Positions 22,241 through 35,577 of a stretch of 64,000 nucleotides of DNA are shown in pieces (position 1 is the stretch's first letter; each line of letters opens with the position of its first letter). A program made the translations under genes and the position numbers. The notes under the pieces were generated by a model, which had not been told where the DNA came from, ran no database searches, and was given only the letters and a program-made list of their open reading frames with translations. The stretch is from Telopea speciosissima. Taxonomy: Eukaryota > Streptophyta > Magnoliopsida > Proteales > Proteaceae. The stretch covers positions 12,349,568 to 12,413,567 of the forward strand of contig NC_057925.1 in NCBI RefSeq assembly GCF_018873765.1. Reading direction: 5' to 3'.

Positions 22241-25156
22241 TGTTATACCCGCACCCCGGATCATAATTAATTATTATTTCTTTCCCGTGACGTGTGGTTA
22301 TCACTGCCACGTGCTGGTGAGCTGTTCTCACTGGTGGTCAAACCCAGTTACAAATTATTGACCATGATACGGGCTTACCATTGACACACCATGGCAATGG
22401 AGAAGTAAGTTTTAGCCCTTGGCTTATTTATTTATCTTTTTCCTCGATGCCCTCGAAGTGCGGGTCAAGATTTAGACCGCCCGGGCTATTTTAGTTGAGT
22501 TGGAAATATTCTATTTGTGGGTCCCCCTTATTTAAGGGAGCGTGTGATGGGCTTATAATCCCATGGTGGATGGACCCATCCCCAAGTGGGTTCTTTTTTA
22601 TTTGAAACCTATGGGCAGGCCCATTTAGTTAAGAGGCCCATTCAACTTGAGGGCCCATTTGACTCTATTTGACCCAAAGATGGGTTAACCCATTCCTGTA
22701 CCCTAAATAAGACCATGGGTCAACCCATTAAGCCCTCTTGACCCATTTAACTTAAACTACCCATTCGGCCTAATGACCCATTTATCTTGGATCCACCCAT
22801 TTAACTACTTGACCCATTTAACTTAAAGGACCCAAGCCCATTTTCTATAAATAAGACAAAGGGGGGGGGGGAGAAGCATTCATTTTCATTTCTTCTCCCA
22901 TCTAACCTAAATCGTGGAGGAGAGAAAGAGGAGAGAAAGGAGAAAGAAGAAAGAAGAAAGAAGAAAGAAGGAAAGAAGGAAAGAAGAAAGAAGGAAGGAG
23001 AAAAGGAGAAGGAGGAATGGAAAAACTTGGTTGAAGGCTTGGAATCTCACCTTGTGGAGCCCTCTACGTGGAGCTTTTCTACATTGGGGAAGGTAAGCCA
23101 TTGAAACCCACATCTCTTCATCTATTTTGAGTTTTGAGGTTTGGGAAATGGGAGAGATTCGACCAAGGAATCGATGGAACCTCTAAACCTAGACTATAGT
23201 GGAGTTATTTCACTCCATTACAAGCCCTAAGCCTAAGTAATCTCTTTCCATTTAAGAAATTTAAGGTTTCTACCCTATTATGTCTTAATTTAGGTTCTCT
23301 TTGTTTTCCCTCTTAAATCCATGGGATTACATGGACCTAATGAGGTCTTAGAACCCTAATGTACCTAGGAGGAAGCTTTCTTGAAGCCTCCCTACCTTTA
23401 AACCCCTTGGAAAATGAATCCCTAGCAAGAAACCCTTCAATTTTCGATTCTGCAGGTATGTGGTTTTACATGTGGTTTCAGACCTGAGAAACCACACCTG
23501 CAACCACCCTTGGCAGAGACCTTCCTAAGCCCCTGGTTAGCTAGGACTTACATGTGGTTTTAGACTGCAAGAAACCACCCTGAAATTACCTTCCGAGAAG
23601 GCCCCTGTGAAGGTCGGATTTACACTCGGTTTCGTTTTACGAAACCACATCCGCATCCGACCTTGACTAAAATTGTCCTGAGCCCTCGTGAAGGTTGGAT
23701 TTACACTCGGTTTCAGTTTTAAAACCACATCTGCAACCGACCTTGACTGAAACTGTCCTGAGCCCCTGGTTTCCTAGGATTTACATGTGGTTGCAGAATT
23801 TGGGCATGAAACCACTCCTGCAACCACTCTACTTCTGAAACCTTATACTTAAATGATTTATGGGAGACCTTTTGGGGATCCGTCCCTTTACTTAATTAAC
23901 CCTATTTTCACTCTTTATTTAGGTTTAAAGTTTTCATCTTGTGACGTGTTACTTGATTTCGGCGACAACTCATAACATCGGGGCATAACACATATTGTGA
24001 GTGGGTTTGGTTGTTTGGGCTTGATATTATTATTGCATTGTATATTATGTCATCATTATAAATTATTAAGCATGCTTGCGCATATTGCATACTTTTATAT
24101 ATGAATGTTATGATGTTAATTGGAGATGCTTTACTTTGATGGGTCTCGGTGCCGGTGGGTGCCGGTGCCGAAACCCCGGATAATATATATATTTATGAAG
24201 AAATTATGTTGAATGTCATGTTGAGCTGTATGCGCCGTGCCGTGTTGGTAACCAGGCACTAAACCAGATGAAAAGTTGATGCGCCCGGATTACCTCTCGG
24301 GACGATAGGACTTGCATGTAGCTGTGGCTAGGATTTTACACCCTTATGCTACGACCCTTACCAACAGGGGTTTAGGTGTTGGGTAATCAGATACCGGATT
24401 CGTGGAGGTGGGAGAGGCCGATCATGGTAGTATTGGTTATCGGGGTCCGCCACCGAGTGGTCTTGGAGGCTTCGATCGGCGTAGGTCCCAGGTGACAATT
24501 GAGGTTTCATTGTGGCGATAAGTTAAGTGACCCACAGTGTCTCCCGAGTTGTCACAATAGCATATGCCATTGACTTAGTTGTGATGTTAGGTGAAAAATT
24601 TACTTAACATATGCATGCATCATTGGACTATGTGAATTGTGTGTTTGTGCATCCCCATCCCCTCACTGGCTCAGTGGAGAGCTAACCCCCTCGTGTACAC
24701 AATTTTTAGATTATAATGCAGGTACGGAGGAGCCGGAAGCTGTGTTAGAGGAACATGGCAAGGTGTCCTTGTGACAATTGTGCCTACGGGCGTGAGAATT
24801 CTAGGGACTTGTTTCCCTTTTGTTTATTTTAGGGCGTAGGCCCATGTATAAACATTCTTGTTATACCCTTGTTGATCATTATTAGATGGTAATGAAAAAT
24901 GGATTAACTACAGTATTTATCATCTAGGCTTTGATCATCTTGTAACTATTAATTTTATACGCTTCCGCAAAACTAGTGATCATTTGGAATGTAATATTTC
25001 CCTTTCCGCACTTCGATATTATATTGTTTTAATATTAGTTATGACTGTGCGTTGGGACACTGTGTCAGTGATCCTGGCAGCTTAGTAGGATGACAAGCGT
25101 CGTCCTAGTCACCCCTTATAATGTATTTTATCCCTTGTTGGGATGGGGGCGTGACA
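22241..25156 (+). repeat. 5' LTR of the inner element
   Basis: The LTR is 2916 bp, beginning tgttataccc and ending gcgtgaca. It holds a purine-rich tract (22915-23015), a poly(G) run near 22861, and a two-copy tandem repeat of about 81 bp near 23600-23760. Promoter signals for the element are expected here, but none was placed with confidence. Confidence 0.92.
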
Positions 25157-25159
25157 GAG

Positions 25160-25177
25160 TGGTATCAGAGCCATGAT
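25160..25177 (+). other. Primer-binding site (tRNA-Met) of the inner element
   Basis: TGGTATCAGAGCCATGAT lies 3 bp after the 5' LTR. Its first 13 bases match the complement of the 3' end of plant initiator tRNA-Met. It fixes the orientation of the element. Confidence 0.9.
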
Positions 25178-28100
25178 GCTCGCACCGACCACGTCTCGCG
25201 GACTCTTGATTTACTCTCCACAATTAAGTTCTAAACTAAAAATCTTCAAGAACATAAATGATGGTGTGCGGACATAGGAGAAGACTGATTGTGGTGAAAC
25301 AAGAACTTAGAAGATAATAGGTAACATGGAACTTAGGACTTGAACCATAGGCTGTAAAGCTACAACTATATAATTGCTTGGTTGAGCCTTTAGTAGGTCA
25401 TAAATGGGTAACTATATGTTATAATTCATAAACAATAATGAATCAATCATAACCAAGCACAATTATCAACAATGATTTAAATAAGAGAGAATTAAGCAAA
25501 TACATAGAGATACATATAAGATTAATTACAAATATTCAATTATTCCAAATCTTCTTGGGAGGCAATCATATCCTTCCCATTTCAACATTCATGATTTCAT
25601 CTATTCCAACAAAGACATATGATTCTATCCTGCTCAATCAAAAGATACTTATCTAAACACCATGATTGTTCCAGATTCTCGCTTTGGCATAACGTGTCTT
25701 TCTCAACTCGAAATGCAAGATCTCATCTGTTCCAACTCAAAACATTTGATTCTGTTCATCTCGGATTAAATATACAAGTCTACCATTTCTAAAAGTTCCC
25801 GATTGTTCATCCTAAGACAAGAACTATAAGAACTGATCCGGGATAACTTTAATTATTGAGAGAAAGCTGAGCTAGACATTGCACCACCGCCACCATCGCG
25901 ACCAAGAAAGCTGTCGATGTCATCTACCCCTCTCTCGATACCCTCTAGGCGCCAAGTCTGATTGGAGAGTTGCTTCGTGACCTCATCGAAGCCATCCACC
26001 ACTCGCAGGTTCAGCCGCCTGATGGCCATCAGAATGTCAATACCTCCCACTTGATTAAGGTATAGGGATTCCTTCTAAGTGAACAATAGGTCCTTGCTCC
26101 TCCAATGGACACGTTGATAACGCCGACCAACTGTGCTGCAATGAAGGCTATAGGAACCCCCTTGACACATGAAACAACCCTTGATAATTCTGTATGCCTG
26201 GGTTCTCGGTGTCCAGATTTGTATAGAATGGTAAATGAGTTGTAGGTAGTATGGTTCAGGAAGGTTGAGAATGTTGGTCCACCCCAATGCCTCGAATCTC
26301 TGCCCCACCATGGAAGCTTTGAGATCATCCAACACTACATCCCGCCCTTCCACTATATTTTTTTAAAGCGGAAGTAGTCTGGGTAAAGCTCTGGGTCCTC
26401 TATCTTTTGAAACCATAGTGGATCTAGGACAGTTGGTGCAACTTGTTCAACACATGCACGCTGTGTTCTTGGAGCCATTGATTGTTTTAACCTGCAGCTA
26501 AAAGCCAAGATTGATAGCAAATTTGTACCTTGAATGCTAAGGCCTAAGTAGATGATCAATGTAAGGTTGTGAAGTTCAAAACCTAGTCCTTGATTTTCCT
26601 TCCAAAGCAAATTAAATTTCAGCAGGATTCTTAGGCTAGAAAATTTTGATTTTATCCAATTGTGATCTAAGAAGTTAGGGAAAAAGGAAAGGCATGGCCA
26701 TTATGTGAATGACATGATAAATAATGAAGATTCATGGTCATATTATGCCTAGGACATGATTTTTTATACAAAGTAGTAAGTTCAAACAAGAAGTAGACTT
26801 GTTCGTCATGGAGCATGCCTTGGGCTTCAAAAAAAAAAATTTCAGATTTTGTGATTGGAAGTTTGAATCTTGAGAAACAAGTAAAGTTGGCTTGTGACAA
26901 CTCAAAGGATGTAAACTAAGCCCTATCTAGTAAGACCGATTCATACATGGCAAAAGAGAAGAGGAAAATTCGAGTAGGTTTTGGTTTTTCCAAAATCCAA
27001 CCTAAATCCTTGAGTTAGATGCCAAGATTGTATGCAAGCCCTTGTATAGGTTGCTTATGGTGAGAAAATGGTTAAGATTAGATTGTGAACAGTCTACTGA
27101 GCAAAAGAAAGCAAAACCCCCAAGTTTCCAAAACCTAAATTGTGTTTTGGGGTTTCTCCTTGAGAGAACTCGATGGGAGAGAGAAAGATCTTACCTGAAT
27201 GCGATTGGATGTTGTTGAGGAGTAATTTGGAGCACTAAAATCCACCAAGGAGGGAAGTGAGAGCAAGAACGATCACGGCTTTTGGTTCTTCAAATGTATT
27301 AGAGTTGTGTTTTGAAGGAGGGAAATAAACCTCTAAGTCGTGGGTTTTAAAATTTTAATTTTTGGGCCATGCGGTTTCATCCGTGGATTCAATTTTGTGA
27401 AACCGACTGAGAATCCGTGAATTTCTAATAACAAAATTGGTTCTGTGAAAGCTCGGATTTACCGCGTGGTTGCAACTATCGAAACCACACTTAAAACCGC
27501 CAAGCCGAAAGGATTTTCTTGCCCTATCTTGATGAACCAACCTATGTTAGGCTTTTATTACCTCTATTTGATGTTTCCCTCGCCCCTCTTGTGGCATATC
27601 TTACCCTGGTAATTGAAGCTTTATGCTTGACAAATAAAAGTATAGAAGTGAAATGCCTACAAGATGTGAAAATTGTATTGTGACAAGAGCATGTAAGGGA
27701 AATGAGACATGATAACCATAGGAAGATGTTTGGAGTGAAGAGAAATGAATAAGATCAATGCACATGTAAAATCCATGTGACATTCCTAATGTGTGGATGT
27801 GAATAATGAGATCAATGTGAACAACATGTACTTTTGGCTACTTTACATTCCAACCAATGCCAACCAAGCAAGTTGCTGGATGAAAATACCTCAACAAGAG
27901 ACAAGAATTATTTATTTGAGGAAAAGAGGAAAGATTCTAAGGATTTTTATTAACGATCATGTATACAAGAGAATATGCTTGAAGATAAGACAATGTGATA
28001 ATTTTCTATGAGATTTTATGGCATGTAAAAGGATTAGATTTGAACTTGAAGAGTTTCTTCAAAATATTGTGAATTGAGGACTTTACCACAACCAAAACCT

Positions 28101-30331
28101 GGGCATAATCCAAGTAAAATTCAACTAGACATGACAGCATAGTGGTAATCTCTAAAATACTTGCAAAGACTTGAAATTTATAAAAGATGCAATAATCAAA
28201 CAAGGATCCAACAACTTAGTGCCATCGATCAAATAGGACTTGATTACACCCAAAAACCCTAGTTTCGGCCAATCAATTTTGGTATGGATTTGGTGTACAT
28301 GGCTAAGGGATTACAAGCAAAATCAAGACATGATCACAACTTGAGATGATTCATCCCAAATCTAAGAAAAGAGAAAGTAGAAATGGGAAGAAAGCCATAT
28401 CTTGAACAAGTGAGAGTTAAACCTTGAGGCTTAAGATTACGAGAAAACCACCCGAGGGAAGCTTGAACGGAAGTCCCTGTAGAGCTTTTTCTCCCTGCGG
28501 TTATGTTCCTTTCTTTGGAGCCAAAAGTGAGTTTTAAAACTCGCGGCTCTGTTATGTTAAATTTCTGCAAATGAACGAACGAGCGAATCCACTTATCGTG
28601 AATCCGCTCCGCATAAAACTTGAAATTATCATTATAAATCTATGCGGATCAACGAACGGATCCACACTCATGCATCCGTCCGTAAATCCGTTTGACTTAA
28701 ACCCTCTCGGCCATTGAGACTTTTGAGATTGGACAAACGAACGGATTCGCATTCCACATCCGCCCGTTAGTCCACTCTCCCTATTTTCGCGGAGGGGCCA
28801 TGAATGCACCCGGAGTGCTGACGTCGCTCGTGAGTCCACCCGATTTCTTTTAGGATTTTTAGCTTGTTTTGGAGACCTTTGACTACACTTATATGTGATG
28901 ATTATGTGCCTATACCCTAGATCGGACACCCCGTTGTGTGACCCATTTGTGGGAACCACCTAAGTCTAGTCAATACCTTGAATTGAAAGAGGTTAGGACT
29001 TGTACCCGATTGGGCCAGCTAATAAAAAGTAGCAGGCATTGGTAACCGCTGTGACTCCTCTCTTACATAAAGGAAGAAGAGTTACCTTTGAGGATAAAGA
29101 CCTTCGATCCTATGAATTTAAAGACCCGAACCTTATGGATAGAGAAACCTAAACCTATACGGGTAGAGACCCTCAATGGGGTGCGTAGGAAAGGAAAGTA
29201 ATAGACTGGTTTATTTGAGTAAGCCATGAAGGTCACGTGTATTTGGAAGTCATTCATAACACCTCAAGCTAGTGACGACTCTATTTGAACTTTACTTGGT
29301 CCATCCAAACCTTGTTTAGACTCATAGAGAAAGTCCTACACCGTGATTTGACTTTCCAAAAAAAAAAAAAAAAAAAAAAGACTTAGTGAACCGTACCTGA
29401 GAACTTCTTGTTCTGGTGGATTGACCTAGATGACAAATATGTCCATAGGGATTTGAATGTAATTATTGAATCTATGCCTACATATTGGTGTGATAAATAT
29501 ATATATAGATATCCCTTAGAACCTTGGACTTGTGTGACTAGAGTGATTCTCTGGTACTACAAGTATGACCTTACCTCGACCTTGCTGTGTAACTAGTTGG
29601 TGCCCTGACCTTGGTTGACCAAACCTTAGGGTAATGAAGAATGAATTTAATGACCGAATAGGTTAAATTATGGAGACTGCTTGAAGAGTTGACTTTGATA
29701 AAAGCTAGTAAAGGTTGTTGGTTCTCGAAAGAGGACTGATGTGGATTCTTCCCTGTGGGATAACTGTGTAGTAGGTTTAAAGGTTGTGAAAGCTAAAACT
29801 GAAGGATGTAACAAGACCTTCTCCAACGACAGATATGAATGGGGTAATGGATCACCAAATGCGTTCCCTCCGTACTGGGAGTGAACAATAGGAGATTCCA
29901 TCAATATTCCAACTCATTCTAAAGTTGGGTTAGGTAATGAGACAACCAGATGTGAAAGCCTTCAGAATGTGAACCCTATGTTGGGACATGGACAGGTTAA
30001 ATCCTGTAACCCAAGAATGACCAGAGTAGTGAAGGCTAGAATGGTATCACCTGATCTAGAAGATCTAGGCAACCTCTGTTCCTTGAGACTTAACTTAGTA
30101 GTAGGAACCCTGTGTTCCTAGGGTTATTGTGAACCACACCCCTGTGGTAATGTGACCCTGTAAGGAAAAGAGAATTGTGGAACCTGACTTGCTGTGCCAT
30201 GTAGGCACTGCCTCATCTTGACCCGACCTTTGACTTAGTTCAAGATGTGGGTGACCTGGGATGTTGTTATCCAACAGCCCTTCTCACTTGAGACCCTAGC
30301 TGCCTCAAATTTCGGGGACGAAATTTCTTGT
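25178..30331 (+). other. Inner element internal region without gag-pol
   Basis: About 5.2 kb with no recognisable gag, protease, RT, RNase H or integrase motifs. Apart from the antisense ORF region there are only small ORFs without known domains (for example 27793-28011, and minus-strand ORFs at 28552-28959). The last bases (caaatttcggggacgaaatt, near 30305-30324) resemble the conserved 3' end of plant Ty3/gypsy chromovirus pol, suggesting derivation from such an element by loss of the coding region. Confidence 0.7.
25853..26478 (-). other. Antisense ORF region of the inner LTR element
   Basis: Coding-like sequence runs opposite to the element. It starts MAPRTQRACVEQVAPTVLD, has a central RFEALGWTNILNLPEPYY stretch, and ends with GGGGAMSSSAFSQ. 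The central part resembles the family often labelled putative plant transposon protein (Transposase_32 type) found as extra or antisense ORFs in plant LTR elements; that match is from memory. It has a few breaks. A second copy lies in the outer element at 34254-34964. The function is unknown. Confidence 0.55.
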
Positions 30332-30344
30332 AAGGTGGGGAAGA
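30332..30344 (+). other. Polypurine tract of the inner element
   Basis: The purine-rich stretch aaggtggggaaga lies immediately before the 3' LTR. Confidence 0.8.
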
Positions 30345-33252
30345 TGTTATACCCGCACCCCGGATCATAATTAATTATTATTTCTTTCCCGTGACGTGTG
30401 GTTATCACTGCCACGTGCTGGTGAGCTGTTCTCACTGGTGGTCAAACCCAGTTACAAATTATTGACCATGATACGGGCTTACCATTGACACACCATGGCA
30501 ATGGAGAAGTAAGTTTTAGCCCTTGGCTTATTTATTTATCTTTTTCCTCGATGCCCTCGAAGTGCGGGTCAAGATTTAGACCGCCCGGGCTATTTTAGTT
30601 GAGTTGGGAATATTCTATTTGTGGGTCCCCCTTATTTAAGGGAGCGTGTGATGGGCTTATAATCCCATGGTGGATGGACCCATCCCCAAGTGGGTTCTTT
30701 TCTATTTGAAACCTATGGGCAGGCCCATTTAGTTAAGAGGCCCATTCAACTTGAGGGCCCATTTGACTCTATTTGACCCAAAGATGGGTTAACCCATTCC
30801 TGTACCCTAAATAAGACCATGGGTCAACCCATTAAGCCCTCTTGACCCATTTAACTTAAACTACCCATTCGGCCTAATGACCCATTTATCTTGGATCCAC
30901 CCATTTAACTACTTGACCCATTTAACTTAAAGGACCCAAGCCCATTTTCTATAAATAAGACAAGGGGGGGGGGGAGAAGCATTCATTTTCATTTCTTCTC
31001 CCATCTAACCTAAATCGTGGAGGAGAGAAAGAGGAGAGAAAGGAGAAAGAAGAAAGAAGAAAGAAGGAAAGAAGAAAGAAGGAAGGAGAAAAGGAGGAGG
31101 AATGGAAAAGCTTGGTTGAAGGCTTGGAATCTCACCTTGTGGAGCCCTCTACGTGGAGCTTTTCTACATTGGGGAAGGTAAGCCATTGAAACCCACATCT
31201 CTTCATCTATTTTGAGTTTTGAGGTTTGGAAAATGGGAGAGATTCGACCAAGGAATCGATGGAACCTCTAAACCTAGACTATAGTGGAGTTATTTCACTC
31301 CATTACAAGCCCTAAGCCTAAGTAATCTCTTTCCATTTAAGAAATTTAAGGTTTCTACCCTATTATGTCTTAATTTAGGTTCTCTTTGTTTTCCCTCTTA
31401 AATCTATGGGATTACATGGACCTAATGAGGTCTTAGAACCCTAATGTACCTAGGAGGAAGCTTTCTTGAAGCCTCCCTACCTTTAAACCCCTTGGAAAAT
31501 GAATCCCTAGCAAGAAACCCTTCAATTTTCGGATTCGCAGGTATGTGGTTTTACATGTGGTTTTGACGAGAAACCACACACCGCAACCACCCTTGGCAGA
31601 GACCTTCCTAAGCCCCCTGGTTAGCTAGGACTTACATGTGGTTTTTAGACCCGCAAGAAACCACCCTCGAAATTACCTTCCCGAGAAGGCCCCTGTGAAG
31701 GTCGGATTTACACTCGGTTTCAGTTTTCTGAAACCACATCTGCATCCGACCTTGACTAAAATTGTCCTGAGCCCCTGTGAAGGTCGGATTTACACTCGGT
31801 TTCAGTTTTCTGAAACCACATCTGCAACCGACCTTGACTGAAACTGTCCTGAGCCCCTGGTTTCCTAGGATTTACATGTGGTTGCAGAATTTGGGCATGA
31901 AACCACTCCTGCAACCACTCTACTTCTGAAACCTTATACTTAAATGATTTATGGGAGACCTTTTGGGGATCCGTCCCTTTACTTAATTAACCCTTATTTC
32001 ACTCTTTGTTTAGGTTAATATATTCATCTTGTGGCTTATTGCTTGATCGAGGAGACAACTCATAACATTGGGGCATAACACATATTGTGAGTGGGTTTGG
32101 TTGTTTGGGCTTGATATTATTATTGCATTGTATATATGTCATCATTATAAATTATTAAGCATGCTTACGCATATTGCATACTTTTATATATGAATGTTAT
32201 GATGTTAATTGGAGATGCTTTACTTTGATGGGTCTCGGTGCCGGTGGGTGCCGGTGCCGAAACCCCGGATAATATATATATTTATGAAGAAATTATGTTG
32301 AATGTCATGTTGAACTGTATGCGCCGTGCCGTGCTGGTAACCGGGCACTAAACCAGATGAAAAGTTGATGCGCCCGGATTACCTCTCGGGACGATAGGAC
32401 TTGCATGTAGCTGTGGCTAGGATTTTACACCCTTATGCTACGACCCTTACCAACAGGGGTTTAGGTGTTGGGTAATCAGTACACCGGATTCTGTGGAGGT
32501 GGGAGAGGCCAGTCATGGTAGTATTGGTTATCAGGGGTCTGCCACTGAGTGGTCTTGGAGGCTTCGATCGGCGTAGGTCCCAGGTGACAATTGAGGTTTC
32601 ATTGTGGCGATAAGTTAAGTGACCCACAGTGTCTCCCGAGTTGTCACAATAGCATATGCCATTGACTTAGTTGTGATGTTAGGTGAAAAATTTACTTAAC
32701 ATATGCATGCATCATTGGACTATGTGAATTGTGTGTTTGTGCATCCCCATCCCCTCACTGGCTCAGTGGAGAGCTAACCCCCTCGTGTACACAATTTTTA
32801 GATTATGATGCAGGTACGGAGGAGCCGGAAGCTGTGTTAGAGGAACATGGCAACGGGTGTCCTTGTGACAATTGTGCCTACGGGCCGTGAGAATTCTAGG
32901 GACTTGTTCCCCTTTTGTTTATTTTAGGGCGTAGGCCCATGTATAAACATTTACTGTTATACCCTTGTTGATCATTATTAGATGGTAATGAAAAATGGAT
33001 TAACTACAGTATTTATCATCTAGGCTTTGATCATCTTGTAACTATTAATTTTATACGCTTCCGCAAAACTAGTGATCATTTGGAATGTAATATTTCCCTT
33101 TCCGCATTCTGATATTATATTGTTTTAATATTAGTTATGACTGTGCGTTGGGACACTGTGTCAGTGATCCTGGCAGCTTAGTAGGATGACAAGCGTCGTC
33201 CTAGTCACCCCTTATAATGTATTTTATCCCTTGTTGGGATGGGGGCGTGACA
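30345..33252 (+). repeat. 3' LTR of the inner element
   Basis: The LTR is 2908 bp, nearly identical to 22241-25156, with the same two-copy tandem repeat (near 31690-31850). Many of the differences between the two copies fall at CAG or CTG triplets (see findings). Confidence 0.92.
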
Positions 33253-33257
33253 TAGGT

Positions 33258-35556
33258 TGGTTCATCAAGACAGGGCAAGAAAATCCTTTCTGGCATGGGC
33301 GATTTTAGGTGTGGTTTCAGTAAGTTGCAACCACAGGTAAATCCGAGCTTTCACAGAACCAATTTTGTTATTAGAAATTCACGGATTCTCAGTCGGTTTC
33401 ACAAAATTGAATCCACGGATGAAACCGCATGGCCCAAAAATTAAAATTTTAAAACCCACGACTTAGAGGTTTATTTTCCTCCTCGGTGGATTTTAGTGCT
33501 CCAAATTACTCCTCAACAACATCCAATCGCATTCAGGTAAGATCTTTCTCTCTCCCATCGAGTTCTCTCAAGGAGAAACCCCAAAACACAATTTAGGTTT
33601 TGGAAACTTGGGGGTTTTGCTTTCTTTTGCTCAGTAGACTGTTCACAATCTAATCTTAACCATTTTCTCACCATAAGCAACCTATACAAGGGCTTGTATA
33701 CGATCTTGGCATCTAACTCAAGGATTTAGGTTGGATTTTGGAAAAACCAAAACCTACTCGAATTTTCCTCTTCTCTTTTGCCATGTATGAATCGGTCTTA
33801 CTAGATAGGGCTTAGTTTACATCCTTTGAGTGGTCACAAGCCAACTTTACTTGTTTCTCAAGATTCAAACTTCCAATCACAAAATCTAAAAATTTTCTTT
33901 AAAGTTTATAGCATGTTTCAAGATCAAATAAGTCCATATTTTGCTTGAACTCACTGTTTTGCATAAAGCATTACTTTCTAGGCATATTATGACCATGAAT
34001 CTTCATTATTTATCATGTCATTCACATAATGGTCATGCCTTTTCTTTTTTTCCCTAACTTCTTAGATCCCAATTGGATAAAATCAAAATTTTCTAGCCTA
34101 AGAATCCTACTGAAATTTAATTTGCTTTGGAAGGAAAATCAAGGACTAGGTTTTGAACTTCACAACCTTACATTGATTATCTACTTAGGCCTTAGCATTC
34201 AAGGTACAAATTTGCTATCAATCTTGGCTTTTAGCTGCAGGTTAAAACAATCAATGGCTCCAAAAACACAGCGTGCATGCGTTGAACAAGTTGCACCAAC
34301 TGTCCTAGATCAACTATGGTTTCAAAAGATAGAGGACCCAGAGCTTTACCCAGACTACTTCCGCTTTAAAAAAATATAGTGGAAGGGCGGGATGTAGTGT
34401 TGGATGATCTCAAAGCTTCCATGGTGGGGCAGAGATTCGAGGCATTGGGGTGGACCAACATTCTCAACCTTCCTGAACCATACTACCTACAACTCATTTA
34501 CCATTCTATACAAATCTGGACACCGAGAACCCAGGCATACAGAATTATCAGGTTGTTTCATGTGTCAAGGGGGTTCCTATAGCCTTCATTGCAGCACAGT
34601 TGGCCGGCGTTATCAACGTGTCCATTGGAGGAGCAAGGACCTATTGTTCACTTAGAAGGAATCCCTATACCTTAATCAAGTGGGAGGTATTGACATTCTG
34701 ATGGCCATCAGGCGGCTGAACCTGCGAGTGGTGGATGGCTTCGATGAGGTCACGAAGCAACTCTCCAATCAGACTTGGCGCCTAGAGGGTATCGAGAGAG
34801 GGGTAGATGACATCGACAGCTTTCTTGGTCGCGATGGTGGCGGTGGTGCAATGTCTAGCTCAGCTTTCTCTCAACAATTAAAGTTATCCCGGATCAGTTC
34901 TTATAGTTCTTGTCTTAGGATGAACAACTGGGAACTTTTAGAAATGGTAGACTTGTATATTTAATCTGAGATGAACAGAATCAAATGTTTTGAGTTGGAA
35001 CAGATGAGATCTTGCATTTCGAGTTGAGAAAGACACAGTTATGCCGAAGCAGAGAATCTGGAACAATCATGGTGTTTAGATAAGTATCTTTTGATTGAGC
35101 AGGATAGAATCATATGTCTTTGTTGGAATAGATGAAATCATGAATGTTGAAATGGGAAGGATATGATTGCCTCCCAAGAAGATTTGGAATAATTGAATAT
35201 TTGTAATTAATCTTATATGTATCTCTATGTATTTGCTTAATTCTCTCTTATTTAAATCATTGTTGATAATTGTGCTTGGTTATGATTGATTCATTATTGT
35301 TTATGAATTATAACATATAGTTACCCATTTATGACCTACTTAAGGCTCAACCAAGCAATTATATAGTTGTAGCTTTACAGCCTATGGTTCAAGTCCTAAG
35401 TTCCATGTTACCTATTATCTTCTAAGTTCTTGTTTCACCACAATCAGTCTTCTCCTATGTCTGCACACCATCATTTATGTTCTTGAAGATTTTTAGTTTA
35501 GAACCTAATTGTGGAGAGTAAATCAAGAGCCCGCGAGACTGTGGTCGGTGCAGAGC
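33258..35556 (-). other. Outer element, 5' internal region with antisense ORF copy
   Basis: This is the reverse complement of the inner element's 25178-27545. The antisense ORF region (plus strand here, about 34254-34964) again opens with MAPKTQRACVEQVAPTVLD and is broken in a few places. Confidence 0.7.
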
Positions 35557-35574
35557 ATCATGGCTCTGATACCA
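35557..35574 (-). other. Primer-binding site of the outer element
   Basis: On the minus strand this reads TGGTATCAGAGCCATGAT, identical to the inner element's site, 3 bp from its 5' LTR. Confidence 0.9.
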
Positions 35575-35577
35575 CTC

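Larger units (their letters stand above)
22241..33252 (+). mobile_element. Inner non-autonomous LTR element, same family, inverted
   Basis: This is a complete element of 11,012 bp in plus orientation. Its parts are the 5' LTR 22241-25156, the primer-binding site 25160-25177, an internal region of about 5.2 kb, a polypurine tract 30332-30344 and the 3' LTR 30345-33252. The exact 5-bp target duplication TAGGT lies at 22236-22240 and 33253-33257. The target is the internal region of the outer copy. The inner element's own sequence near 27535-27550 shows what the unoccupied site looks like. It lacks gag-pol, so any movement would have relied on proteins from another element. The two LTRs are nearly identical, pointing to a recent insertion. 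Confidence 0.92.
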
